Positions 54,623-64,000 of a DNA stretch of 64,000 bases are shown one piece after another; the stretch's first letter is position 1, and every line of letters begins with the position of its first letter. Made by a program: the position numbers and the translations under genes. This stretch comes from Begonia masoniana (taxonomy: Eukaryota > Streptophyta > Magnoliopsida > Cucurbitales > Begoniaceae), in the NCBI GenBank assembly GCA_022432975.1, contig CM039508.1, positions 29,081,008 through 29,145,007 of the forward strand. The letters run 5' to 3'. The notes below the pieces were generated by a model, which was given only the letters and a program-made list of their open reading frames with translations, had not been told where the DNA came from and searched no databases.

Positions 54623-55060
54623 CCCATATTATCGTAATTTACTATGTCAACATCTTGTTTCTAACCTAAAGTCTCTTTAACAACTTTTGTCAATGCTATG
54701 TATTCGACTTTAACAGTAGACAAAACTACTACTTGTTAGCGATATGATCTCTAACTCACAATTTCAAAAAATTATGTAAGGAAATATTTGGACATGGATT
54801 TTCTTGAATCTAGACACCCTCCATAATCTAGGCTGCCAACCTGCTAAGAGTCCGAGGGTTTCAACCCTTTTATTGATCCCTAGTCCTATATCTGGAGAAC
54901 CTTTGATCTAACTTAATATCCATTTTACAGCATTCAATTACTTTTACTTGGATTAGACATACTTTCTATGCTTATTGAGTGGGCTAAGTCATATCTTACG
55001 AACCATAGAGTACATCATGCTTCCTATCGTATTATAATAAGATATTCTATTAATAGTTTG

Positions 55061-56290
55061 TGAAAGATTAAGATCAGTTATGCGATGTCACACAGAGTGT
55101 TTCGCGTGACACTGATAATTAATATAATGATGGACAATTATAAATATGCAGAAATTAAAGACAGGAGGTTGGTAACGCAGTTCGACAAATCGCCTACGTC
55201 TGGGGGGCCACGCCCAGATATAAAAATATTTCACGAGTTCACAAAGTTAAAGACAAATGGACTTAAACAAATAAAGATTCCCTCTTATCTTTGTCACCGC
55301 CACTTCCTAACTTCTCCAAAGAAACTGTTTTTGCGAGCTCTTCTTGACTTTAGATCAATTTCTCCCGAGATCTAGAATCAAGAAGATCCCCTTGTTGTTG
55401 ATGACTCCCCTCGGAATCCGTGTATGGCAAGATCTATTTACACACGATCAAAAAAACAAGCTTCCCTTGTCAATAAACAGAACTTCTCCCGAGTTCAAAT
55501 GTAGCCTCCTCCCGAGACTGAGCTTCAATGAAAATAAGAAGATTGCCTCCTATGACACTATCTGTAACACCAAGTCGTTGTCTTCGGACGCAATAAATCA
55601 ACACTCTCGAATAATCGATGAATACTACAGTATAAGCAGAGTGTGTAAAATAATCATTCAAAAACTGAATAAATAATCACAAACCCATACGCAGAAGCGT
55701 TGGGAGAGAAAGAACGGTGACGACTCAACAATGAAGAAATCTCCTTCCGCGAATAAAAAATCTGTCAGTCGCTTCCTTAGAAAACGAACGCTTAAATATC
55801 ATTGGTAACTACCTTATCTGCAGTTTAACAAATTACCAAATCGAAATTCAAAGCTGCAAAGAATAAGGAAACCAAATCTCAACAAATTGGTTGTATGACA
55901 CCTCGTGTGATATTTTAGGAAAATATTGCCAACTACTTGGATATGGATCCCAAAAACTTAGGAAAGTATCCCATGATTAATGTGATTTGAAAGCCTAATA
56001 TAATTCAACAAATCTTTATCAAATCGGCTTTCCAAAACAAAGTTTTCCAAAAAACAAATGCCTCTAGAATATCAAATACTTTCATTGATATTCAAGTTTC
56101 CTTATTTTTATTTTCACCAATATCTTCATGATTTCCAATAGTCATTCATCCAATAATCTGAATAGATTATTTCTTGATTACCAGAAAATAAGCTACCAAT
56201 TTGAAAAATAATAGAATAAAATATAATTATCATAAATGTAGTTTGCCAAAAAATTAATGCCAACATATTTGCAATATATTTGCATTTACA
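55061..56290. mobile_element. 1.2-kb solo LTR inside copia H
   Basis: 1230 bp starting TGAAAGATTA and ending TTGCATTTACA, flanked by 5-bp duplications gtttg (55056-55060, 56291-56295). The uninterrupted sequence ATAGTTTGT-ATCCTTGAG exists at 34245-34265. Two frames (85-110 codons) inside have no known domain. Minus-strand text TGTTGGCATTAA near the right end suggests a copia-type LTR in minus orientation, but this is uncertain. Confidence 0.85.
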
Positions 56291-56691
56291 GTTTGTTTAT
56301 CCTTGAGTAATATTAGAAGATTGCTCATCTTTAAATTTAAATGTGTTTGCTCTATCTTAAACTTCTAATCACTTTTTTCTTGTATCTTTGTTGAGATAGA
56401 AAAAGTTTGCTTTATTTCCAATCTCAATAGATTTCTATGTCAAGAATCTTCTAGCATCTTCCAAGTCTTCCATTTCAATTTTGATGACGGTAATTTTAGG
56501 TAGATCAAAGCATGCTATGAGCATGTAATCTACATAAAGTATACCTTTCACTTTCCTACTATACACTTCCTGTCAAAACTACTTAAAATTATCCTAGTTT
56601 AACTATGGAACTACTGAAATATTTGATCCATTGCTTGCTATTTGGAACATCCAGTTCCTCGAGCAATGACATACAAATGTTTTCATCTAGC

Positions 56692-56927
56692 TGTTGGAAT
56701 TTGGGTGACCCTAATTCCAATTGGGCCGGGTTGGGCCCATAATGTTATTAGGTTTTGTTTCTCTATAAATACTTGTAAGCTAGAGCAGCAAAAACCTGCA
56801 GTTGTATCTCCGATCTTTCTAGTAGATTCGTTTCTCTGCCCGTGGTTTTTCCCCGAAAGGATTTTTCACGTAATTCTGGTGTTTCACATTATTTTCTTTT
56901 TCTCGTTTTATCGTTTGATTACTAACA
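56692..56927 (+). mobile_element. Short copia-type LTR with TATA box
   Basis: TGTTGGAATTTGGG to TACTAACA, 236 bp, with TATAAAT at 56764-56770 and, three bases beyond, TAGTATCAGAGC, a one-mismatch initiator-Met primer site. No second LTR was found downstream, so the element is truncated. Confidence 0.75.
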
Positions 56928-58320
56928 ACTAGTATCAGAGCAAGGTTCGTGTTGAAGGTTTCGAAAAATCAGGTTTTGATTTGTTCGAATGTATCAAACG
57001 ATTTTATGTTTGCAATTTTTCAGTGAATGAAGTTTGCAATTTGGTTGGAAAAAGAAATTGTTGAAAAAAAAAAAAAAGGAAGAGATATTTGTTCTGTCGT
57101 TCTTCTTCGACAGCCGAAGAAGAGGATAGCGCCGTGAAGACCGAAGAACAGAACAGCGAGAGTGCCCGCGCTGAGGAGAACAGAGGAGACACGCCGAGCA
57201 GAAAGGAAGACGGTTGCCGGCCGGAGTGAGTTCCGAGAGGGAGCTGTCGTGCGCGCGTTCGAGGGGGAAGATCCTCGCTGAGCTGCCGAGGAGGAAAAGA
57301 ACGCCCTGCGCCGTCGTCGCTGTGTCGCCGCCGTCTGAAAAGAAACAGAAGACGTCGAGCTCCGAGAGGGAGCTCCCGAGCGCGTCAAAGGAGTGTCGGC
57401 GCTGTCTATGAGGAAGAAGTCTCTGCCTTTGCGTTGTTGCCCGCCGCGAAGAAGAAATAGAGAGGTTCCCGTTTTGGTTAAAGTCTCGACTCGCGATGAT
57501 TGTGTTCGCTGCTATGCTGACTGTGGAGGTTGCGATCGGAAACTCGGTATTCAGAAAAATGGAGTTAGAAGGAATCGCAGAAGCAGGAGGAGCTTGTTTG
57601 GGAGCGGTGGTTCTCGCAACAATCTTCTCGTGGTTCTCCAGCGCCAGAAAAAGTGTAGGTGGGAGATGAGAGCTTAATAAGTTACACCAACTTATTGTCT
57701 CCTCTTCAAAGCGCTCTGGTTCTCCAGCATTTAATTGGTGGTCTCTACAGCATTTGATGGTTGGTGGAGTTGGACTTGAGGATTTTTGTGGGTGGAGTTG
57801 GCATTGAAGGGAGTTGGCATTGGATTGAAAAGTCCACGTTTTTACTTGGAAAAGGAATTGGTTTTCTAAGAGGAGAAAATGTCATTAATGGGAGAAGTCA
57901 TTAATAAAGTTGGTGATGACAGATTTATGAGATGGTTTTATGGAGGAGAAAATCAGCATTAATTGGCATTATTTTAGGTGGTTGAGGTGTTTGATGACGA
58001 GATGGAGAGAGATGCGAGCTAACTGATTGTCAGTGAGGTGGTTGAGTGATTGTGTGAAAACGAAGTCTGCGTTTTCTACAAATCTCTCCGTTTTTACTCC
58101 ACAGAATGCTGTACGTTGCCTTGTTTTTCTCCATTGTCCTTTGAAAGGGTTAGCCATTGTCGCCGTTGTCAGACAGTGATGAAAATGAGAATGCCCTAAG
58201 GTGATAGGGCTAGCCACTGTCGTGTTGACGAACAGTGAAGAGAAGAAATTTTTGGAAGATTTGTTTCCTTGAACCAGAATTTCTTTGAAGGTGGAGATTG
58301 TCAAAATTCAGTGTTCTGGC
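56928..58320 (+). other. Leader/internal region of the truncated copia element, GC-rich core unassigned
   Basis: After the primer site the text is AT-rich to 57075, then GC-rich (57090-57680) with open frames on both strands (57020-57388 minus; 57214-57411 and 57393-57677 plus) rich in Arg, Ser and Glu. It holds repeats such as CGAGAGGGAGCT. No domain is recognised. The minus-strand frame 57969-58304 (111 codons) likewise matches nothing I know. Probably a long untranslated leader, possibly with captured host sequence. Confidence 0.35.
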
Positions 58321-58824
58321 TCAACAACTAGATATAGGACAATTCTAATGGATCTGTATTTTACTAGAGGTGAAAACACCTCAAGCCCACGTATAATCTA
58401 CCTCTTTTCTATGTGTAAATGTTGTTGATTTCTAACGCAAGCCCACGTATCATTTTACAGATAGTAGTAATGTTGAAATAAAAGATCATTTCTCAGTAAT
58501 TATTTAATTAATTTAAAGGTAATTATCAAATAAAATCTTGTACTTTAAAGTCATCTACAACTAATATTCTGTATTTTAAATTACGTCAATTTAAATTATG
58601 TGTTTTAACATTGTTATGGATTTAAATGTTAACTCCTCTCTCGGGTTCAGCTACGCCATTCTTCAACAAACAGATTTTTTTTTTTCTTTGTTTTATTTAC
58701 TGCCATGTCTCCTTAAGTGAATTGGAGATTCTCCGTTCCTTTTGATTCCCAGGTTTGGATTTTTCTCTGTATCTTCCGTTGTTTAATGAAAAATATTTCT
58801 GGGTTTGTTCACGAAGACGACCCC

Positions 58825-59140
58825 ATGGAAGTGTCAACCGGATTCCGATTCCACCCGACCGACGAGGAGCGCATCTCCCACTATTTGTACAAGAAGGTGA
58901 TGATCGGGAGTAGCTTTTTATGCAATCGACGAAGTGGATCTGAACAAGTCGGAGCCGTGGGAGTTACCTCGTAAGCTTCTTTTTCTATTCTTTTGCATCA
59001 ACATAAGCCATAGATGAAAGATCATGATCTTGATATTTCTCTAGAAAACAGGGCTGGGAAGATGGGAGAGGAGTGGTACTCTCTCTCCATGTGGGACAGG
59101 AAATACTTTCTCTCTTTTGAGTGCCACTGACAAAGTAGCG
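58825..59140 (+). pseudogene. NAC-domain transcription factor fragment
   Basis: ATG at 58825 opens with VSTGFRFHPTDEERISHYLY, the A block of a NAC domain. A one-base shift in a T run near 58917-58921 throws the frame off; the shifted frame continues with AIDEVDLNKSEPWELP up to a GT donor at 58971, exactly the usual first intron position. After an AG near 59045, exon 2 text reads GKMGEEWYSLSMWDRKY before decaying at 59100, where a TGA and lost NAC motifs follow. NAC proteins are plant nuclear DNA-binding regulators. This copy is truncated and cannot make one. Confidence 0.8.
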
Positions 59141-62100
59141 AACCCTATACAGTAATCTAGTGCATGTGTAAAATTATTCTTGTCGTTTTCATTCAAAACC
59201 ATGGTAAAAATGCAATACATAGATTTATATTAAAAATATTTTTTCTTTTCTTTCGAGACAGGCTCCACGAGTCAAAATAAAAATAGACTCAGTAAGCCAT
59301 GAGTAAGTCATCACTATTTTTGTCAGAAAACAGTCCGTCATCACTATTTTTGTCAGAAAATAGTTCCAGGGAAAAAAGACAGTCTCACAAGGACCTCTCC
59401 AGCACACTAACACATAAAAGTGAATTGTAGACTCGACTGCACCTCATGAGTCATAAGAAGATAAAAAGTAAAGCAGATCCAAAGATCCAGCCACGTGACC
59501 CAAGATACCAGCGAGCAACTCACTAATGATACAACTCGTGAATCAAAGGGTGGTTGACGATCTGAAAACCAAGTAGGAACACCACCACGAAATCAGATGG
59601 GTGTCCAAAGATCCGAAGACCAGACAACGACATCACCACGAAATAAAAAGGGTCCATTGGTGGCCGACGAGCAAGCTCCTACACGAAACCACCTAGTGTA
59701 TCAAATAAAAACACTATAGCCCGGTTTAGGGGCTATCGGGTCCCAAAGGAGCACGTCATTACCGTCCAGTCACTCATTTCGCAACATATAAACAAACATC
59801 CTTTACGCAGTAAAAGTGCATACAATCCGACTCGCAGAGCTAGACGAACGCGACCCTAATGGCCAAAAACGTCGACATGCACTCAACCCTCTCTCCCTTT
59901 CTCTCTTGGACTTCGGCCGTGCGCAGGAAGGAAGGAAGGAGAAACTCTTCCTTCTTAAGTAAATTTTTATTTACAAAAAAAATTAAACATAAACAAAATA
60001 ATTTATTTAATTTATAAAATATAATATAAATTATTACATTTTATATATTGAATAAACCATTGAATTCCGACTTCGACAAACCAAAATCTCGACCAAAATT
60101 CCTCCAATTCGATCGAAAAAATTTCCAAACCATAAATTTGATTTACTTAACAAAATTTTTCGAAACCCAATCTCACATAGAATTTATGATATTAAGGAAA
60201 AACCCAAAAGCTTTAGAAGTTTTACTAACAATCTAAAGAAAATTATTAATCTTATCTACGTAAGGTTTCAGGATTTTCAATATGCGAGAGATGAAAACCG
60301 AGAGTTTGACCGAAAGTCTACGTATGGCCAAAATCCAAAGAAATGCGAAAACTCAAGTTAACACAAAACAAGTTGAACTCGAATAATGCAAAAAAAAAAA
60401 AAAAAAAAAAAATCAGGCAAAATAAAGAGCAGGAAATGGCAGCTATTACCCTTACAAGCTTTAAATTCACGTAATTTAAAATGCATGGTACCGGTTACAA
60501 ATAATTCTAAAGTGCATTCTTTTACCTTAATTTAGTTGAGTACTAAAATTTATAATCCTAAACTTATTTAATCAAAAGAAATTGATTTTTTAAAAATCCA
60601 AATCCACTGGAAGACACAAAAATCAAAACTTTACGCTCTTAATTAATTAAATACCTAATATTTCCACTTCCCTACATTATTTTCTTCAATTTTGATTCCC
60701 TCTCGTTATTTTGATCTCGTATCGAATGATTAGTAAATATTCAATATAAAACTCTTATGATATTGTGCAAACTATTATTTCTAATTAAATTCTCATATTC
60801 CTATGACGAATCAAATTAATAATACACATATACAAACTCTATTGACTACATGGTGACACAACTAGTCTTGCAATAAATTTATATTGCAAAATTTATGAAC
60901 ATAACAAAATAGGTTAGAATAAATAATTTTCAGTGAGTTTCATGCATAATAAAGAAAAAATAAAAATTAAATTAAATAGCAGGTTCCTTCTAACCTTAGA
61001 TGACTAAATTTTTACATGCTAATGAAAAGTGAAAGCAAATTGATTATAAAGGAGAAAAATTTCATGATGATAGATTCAAAAAGATAGACGTAAAAGAGGA
61101 AAAATGAATAGAGAAACAAATCCGATTTCGAGTCTGCAAGTTTCAGCAATCCGTCTCCGTTATCTGTCACTCCTTGATATCTCCATAAAAACGTGAATTT
61201 TCTACCCTTTCATTGCTGACTCAGAGCGAGCATTTTCGTCAATGGCCTTGGCATATATAATCATCAATGTGTATCTTCCCGACTCTCATTTCAAAGTATA
61301 AGAATCATGTAAAATCTCAAAAGGTTCCACGACATAAAATAGAGAATGATGCAACGTAATTGGGCGTCACGACACAATAAGCATAATGTAGTGGTGTTAT
61401 GTTCTTTAGTTGGTACGTTAACACTGTTGCAACATTGAGCCTTGGGTTTTTATGATGGTATTTCTTCTTTGGATGCTACAACGGTTGCCTCCTGATTCCA
61501 TGAGGCTACCCTTTAATTTTGATGTCGAACTTCTTTTGTTTACGTTAATGCCTTCTCTCCGTAATGATGCAACTTTGCCTTCTTTTTCGTTCTTTTTATA
61601 TGTTCTTTTTGTCTGTCATGAAAAATAGATAAATAAACTAGTAAAAGGTCCTAAAATAATAATGACTCTAATACTCTAACACTAATAAATTATCAAATTT
61701 AGAACTACCGAATATAGTGTAAAATACAAGATATTAAATGTCCCGAACCTAATATTTAATTAGTTCTCAAGTAAAAACTATCAACTAAACGAAGAAAAAG
61801 TTTTTTCTTTTTCAATAAGCCTAAGAGATTTAACTAATCATATTGATCGCATTAAATTCTAAACACCTACTACCTGAGCACTTTCTAACTCAAGAATTAA
61901 TAAATTCGTACTTAAATAAACTAGGATTTTTGATTCTATCACCTTATTTTTGTCTTACTTATACAACCATAGACTTTTTCATCCAAGGAAAAATTCAACA
62001 TATTTTTTCATCCTGGAAAAATCTTTTTTATTCTTTTAATTTTGCCTCTGCGGTGGAGCTCCTCCCATTTGCTTTCATTAATATATAGTTTTTTTACCCA

Positions 62101-62150
62101 CTGAGTACTAGGCTCATTTAAAATTGAAAGTGAAATAAAGAACTGCAAAA
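59141..62150. other. AT-rich stretch, no gene recognised
   Basis: Short frames only. It contains a 30-bp direct duplication (59307-59366, TCATCACTATTTTTGTCAGA), an LTR-like stretch of higher GC at 59450-59960, and a run of 23 A at 60390-60412. Confidence 0.5.
59307..59366 (+). repeat. 30-bp direct duplication
   Basis: GTCATCACTATTTTTGTCAG unit twice, two or three differences. Confidence 0.9.
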
Positions 62151-62708
62151 AATTTAAACTTGTAAAGAAGTTCCTGCTGCTGTCCCTCTAAATTAATTTG
62201 TTTCCACTTATTGAGTATTCAAAAGAGAATTGCCTAAAATGTTCTCTTTTGATATTTTCATCCTTTCGAATTTTTTTGGTTAATTATTGGTTAAGCGTTT
62301 TGATTCGATTTGGTTCAAATTTTTTTGAATTATATTTGCAATTAGATTTGCGATTATTTTATCAATGTTCAAATTTATATTACTCTATTTCAAATAGATT
62401 AATTAGAGAATTGGAGAGAATTAGAAAAAGAAGAGAGAGAGAATCAAATCTACGGGTGAGTAAAGTCAGAGAGAAAAATGGTGAGAGGGGGATCTCTCGG
62501 AAAACATTACTTTTCTTGTAATCTTAGATGAGCGATGTTGTAGCATATGAAAATACTTGTTTTTTAAATTCTCTAATAAAATTTGCTGCTGGAGTTTTGT
62601 GTTGTGGACGTAGCATGATTTCATCTGAACCACGTAAATTCTTGTATTTTGATTTATTCTTTCATTCTTCTCAATTGTTCTCGGGGTGTGATTAGTTTTA
62701 TCACAACA
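62150..62708 (+). mobile_element. Copia LTR (end part clear, start uncertain)
   Basis: The stretch 62440-62708 has the look of a copia R-U5: GGATCTCTCGG, TTGTAATCTTAGA, AATAAAATTTG, GAACCACGTAAATTCTTG, ending TTATCACAACA, followed by TTGGTGCGATGAG as possible primer site and a gag frame. The LTR start cannot be fixed. Confidence 0.55.
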
Positions 62709-62747
62709 ATTGGTGCGATGAGTTTGGGTTGTTTTCTTTCAGTATCC

Positions 62748-63044
62748 ATGGCAAAACTAGAAGTTACAAGTACATGGGCAGCGAGAATGATTTCAGTCAA
62801 TGGCGAGTCAAGATGAAGACTTTCTTGGTTTGTCAAGGGTTGTCTACTGCTATTGATCTCGAGGCATTCGGGAAGCTTCAATTGTCTGACGAGGTTAGGG
62901 CTTTTGAGATGGAGTCAAAAGCTCATAGTGCTATTTTGCTGAGTTTGAAGGAGGAGGTACTAAGGGAGGTCACCAAAGAAAGTTTGGCAATTTTAGTATG
63001 GTCAAAGATTGAAGCTTTATATATGAAAATGTCACTGGTAAGAA
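62748..63044 (+). pseudogene. Ty1/copia gag, truncated
   Basis: Starting at MAKLEV (ATG 62748, with a frame change within the first codons) it gives YMGSENDFSQWRVKMKTFLV, then KAHSAILLSLKEEVLREVTK and VWSKIEALYMKMSL, the N-terminal half of copia gag. Similarity stops at 63044, where minus-strand gypsy pol begins. The element therefore keeps only its LTR and the start of gag. Confidence 0.8.
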
Positions 63045-64000
63045 GAATGCGTTTCCTAGAGAGTGCATCTGCGACTATATTATTCTCTCATTTCAATTAT
63101 TTTAGGGTGTATGAAAACCTCTCCAAGAATTCTACCCACTTTGCATGCCTTTTGTTCAACTTGTGTTGACTCTTGATATGCCTTAAGGCTTGATGGTCAG
63201 TGTTGATAACAAATTCTCTCGACAAGAGGTAGTGTTACCAGTGATCTAATGCTCATAACAACATAAATGTTTTTATCATAAGTGGAAACTTTCAACTTCT
63301 CACTAAAATATGCAATGAGTTTCCCTTCTTGCATGAGTACAGCTCCAATGCCGACTCCAGAAGCATCACTCTTAACTTCAAATACCTTATTAAAGTTAGG
63401 GAATGCAAGTACAAGCAGGTGACATAACTTGCCCTTAATTAGCTCAAATCTCTTTTGGCAAGCTGGGGTCTAAGTGAATTCTTTTACATTCTTGATACAA
63501 TCGGTAAGTGGTGCAACTATTGAGCTAAAGTGTTTAATAAACCTTCTATAAAATGAGGCTAGTCCGTAGAAGCTACGTACTTCGGATATGAAATTTGGTG
63601 TAGGCCAGTCCTCAATGGCCTTGATCTTGTCCACATTAGTTTCCATTCCATCCTTTGAAATCACAAACCCTAGAAAGGATACCTTGTCTTGTGCGAACGA
63701 ACATTTGCTTAAGTTTCTAAATAAATTAGTTTTTCTAAGGGTCTGGAAGAGTGTACTAAGATGATTGAGGTGTTGTAGAAGGTGCATGCTATACATAAGT
63801 ATGTCATCAAAATAGACAACAATGAATTTTCCTAGGAAATCTTTGAGCACATGGTACATAAATCTCATGCACAATCCAAAGGGCATGACCATCCACTAAA
63901 ACAGCCCATATTTTGTCTTGAAGACCGTCTTCCACTCGTCACCTTCCTTTATTCTTATTTGGTGGTAACCACTCTTGAGGTCCACCTTTGAAAATATTGA
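63045..64000 (-). pseudogene. Gypsy pol fragment related to element A, running off the window
   Basis: It matches the 7090-8040 part of element A in order. RNase H and its end are at 63045-63470 (broken), and RT at 63892-63470 with YFDDILMYS, FLGFVISKDG and EVRSFYGLASFYRRF. The RT active site is intact here. The upstream part lies beyond 64000. The cut edge at 63045 lies inside the RNase H/integrase link, so this copy is truncated. Confidence 0.85.

Larger units (their letters stand above)
54425..56691 (-). pseudogene. Decayed copia pol (H), right part, split by a solo LTR
   Basis: 54640-54760 matches the copia RNase H text seen at 33330-33430. After the solo LTR, 56400-56545 (minus) reads as the copia RT core, LYVDYMLIACFDLPK then EMEDLEDARRF, where the YVDD active site has become YVDY. 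No open frame remains. Left flank is element F; right end abuts another copia LTR. Confidence 0.6.

Overview
This window is nuclear DNA of a flowering plant, most likely a eudicot. It shows Ty3/gypsy chromovirus polyproteins, Ty1/copia fragments, LTRs beginning TGTAAY, initiator-Met-type primer sites, a plant D-type cyclin with plant intron positions, and a NAC-domain relic. I cannot name the species. No rRNA or tRNA gene, CRISPR array or bacterial-type operon is visible. Nearly all of it is transposable elements nested in one another.

Layout. 1-2666: two abutting pieces of Tekay-like LTRs. 2667-4593: decayed gypsy scraps. 4594-24655: an old minus-strand gypsy element (A) with TGATA/TATCA LTRs. 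A was split by a 2.6-kb solo LTR (B, 8585-20901, TSD taact). B was in turn split by a chromovirus (C, 9930-19638, TSD caata) whose gag-pol is full of stops. 24656-26460: copia remnant. 26461-28779: solo LTR (TSD gtgag). 28780-33215: AT-rich DNA with little content. 33216-34510: decayed copia pol (H). 34520-54424: an old plus-strand gypsy element (F) that has lost its 5' LTR. Three later insertions sit in F. The first is an intact chromovirus G (36480-46418, TSD tgcag, 1488-aa gag-pol). The second is a Mutator-like element (47037-49326, 9-bp TSD) carrying a complete, intron-containing cyclin D3 gene. The third is a solo LTR (50826-53436). 54425-56691: more of copia H, split by a 1.2-kb solo LTR. 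56692-59150: a copia LTR and leader, then a NAC pseudogene. 59150-62150: empty AT-rich DNA. 62150-64000: copia LTR and gag butted against a gypsy pol fragment.

Two things deserve attention. First, six LTR families share a paired signature that looks like an intron in the retroelement leader. A GTAAGT-type donor is followed by a small covarying hairpin and a CTACAYC box. Some 500-740 nt later, a branch-point-like motif precedes GRTGTAG/GTGAC. The two boxes are complementary over 10-14 nt, and they covary between families. Second, the Mutator-like element carries what appears to be a whole functional CYCD3 gene (four exons, 361 codons, LxCxE motif intact) dropped into a retrotransposon.

The chromovirus LTRs also carry a fast-changing block of GC-rich palindromes at a constant position. 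Both C and G have Asp-Glu where the reverse transcriptase normally has Asp-Asp.
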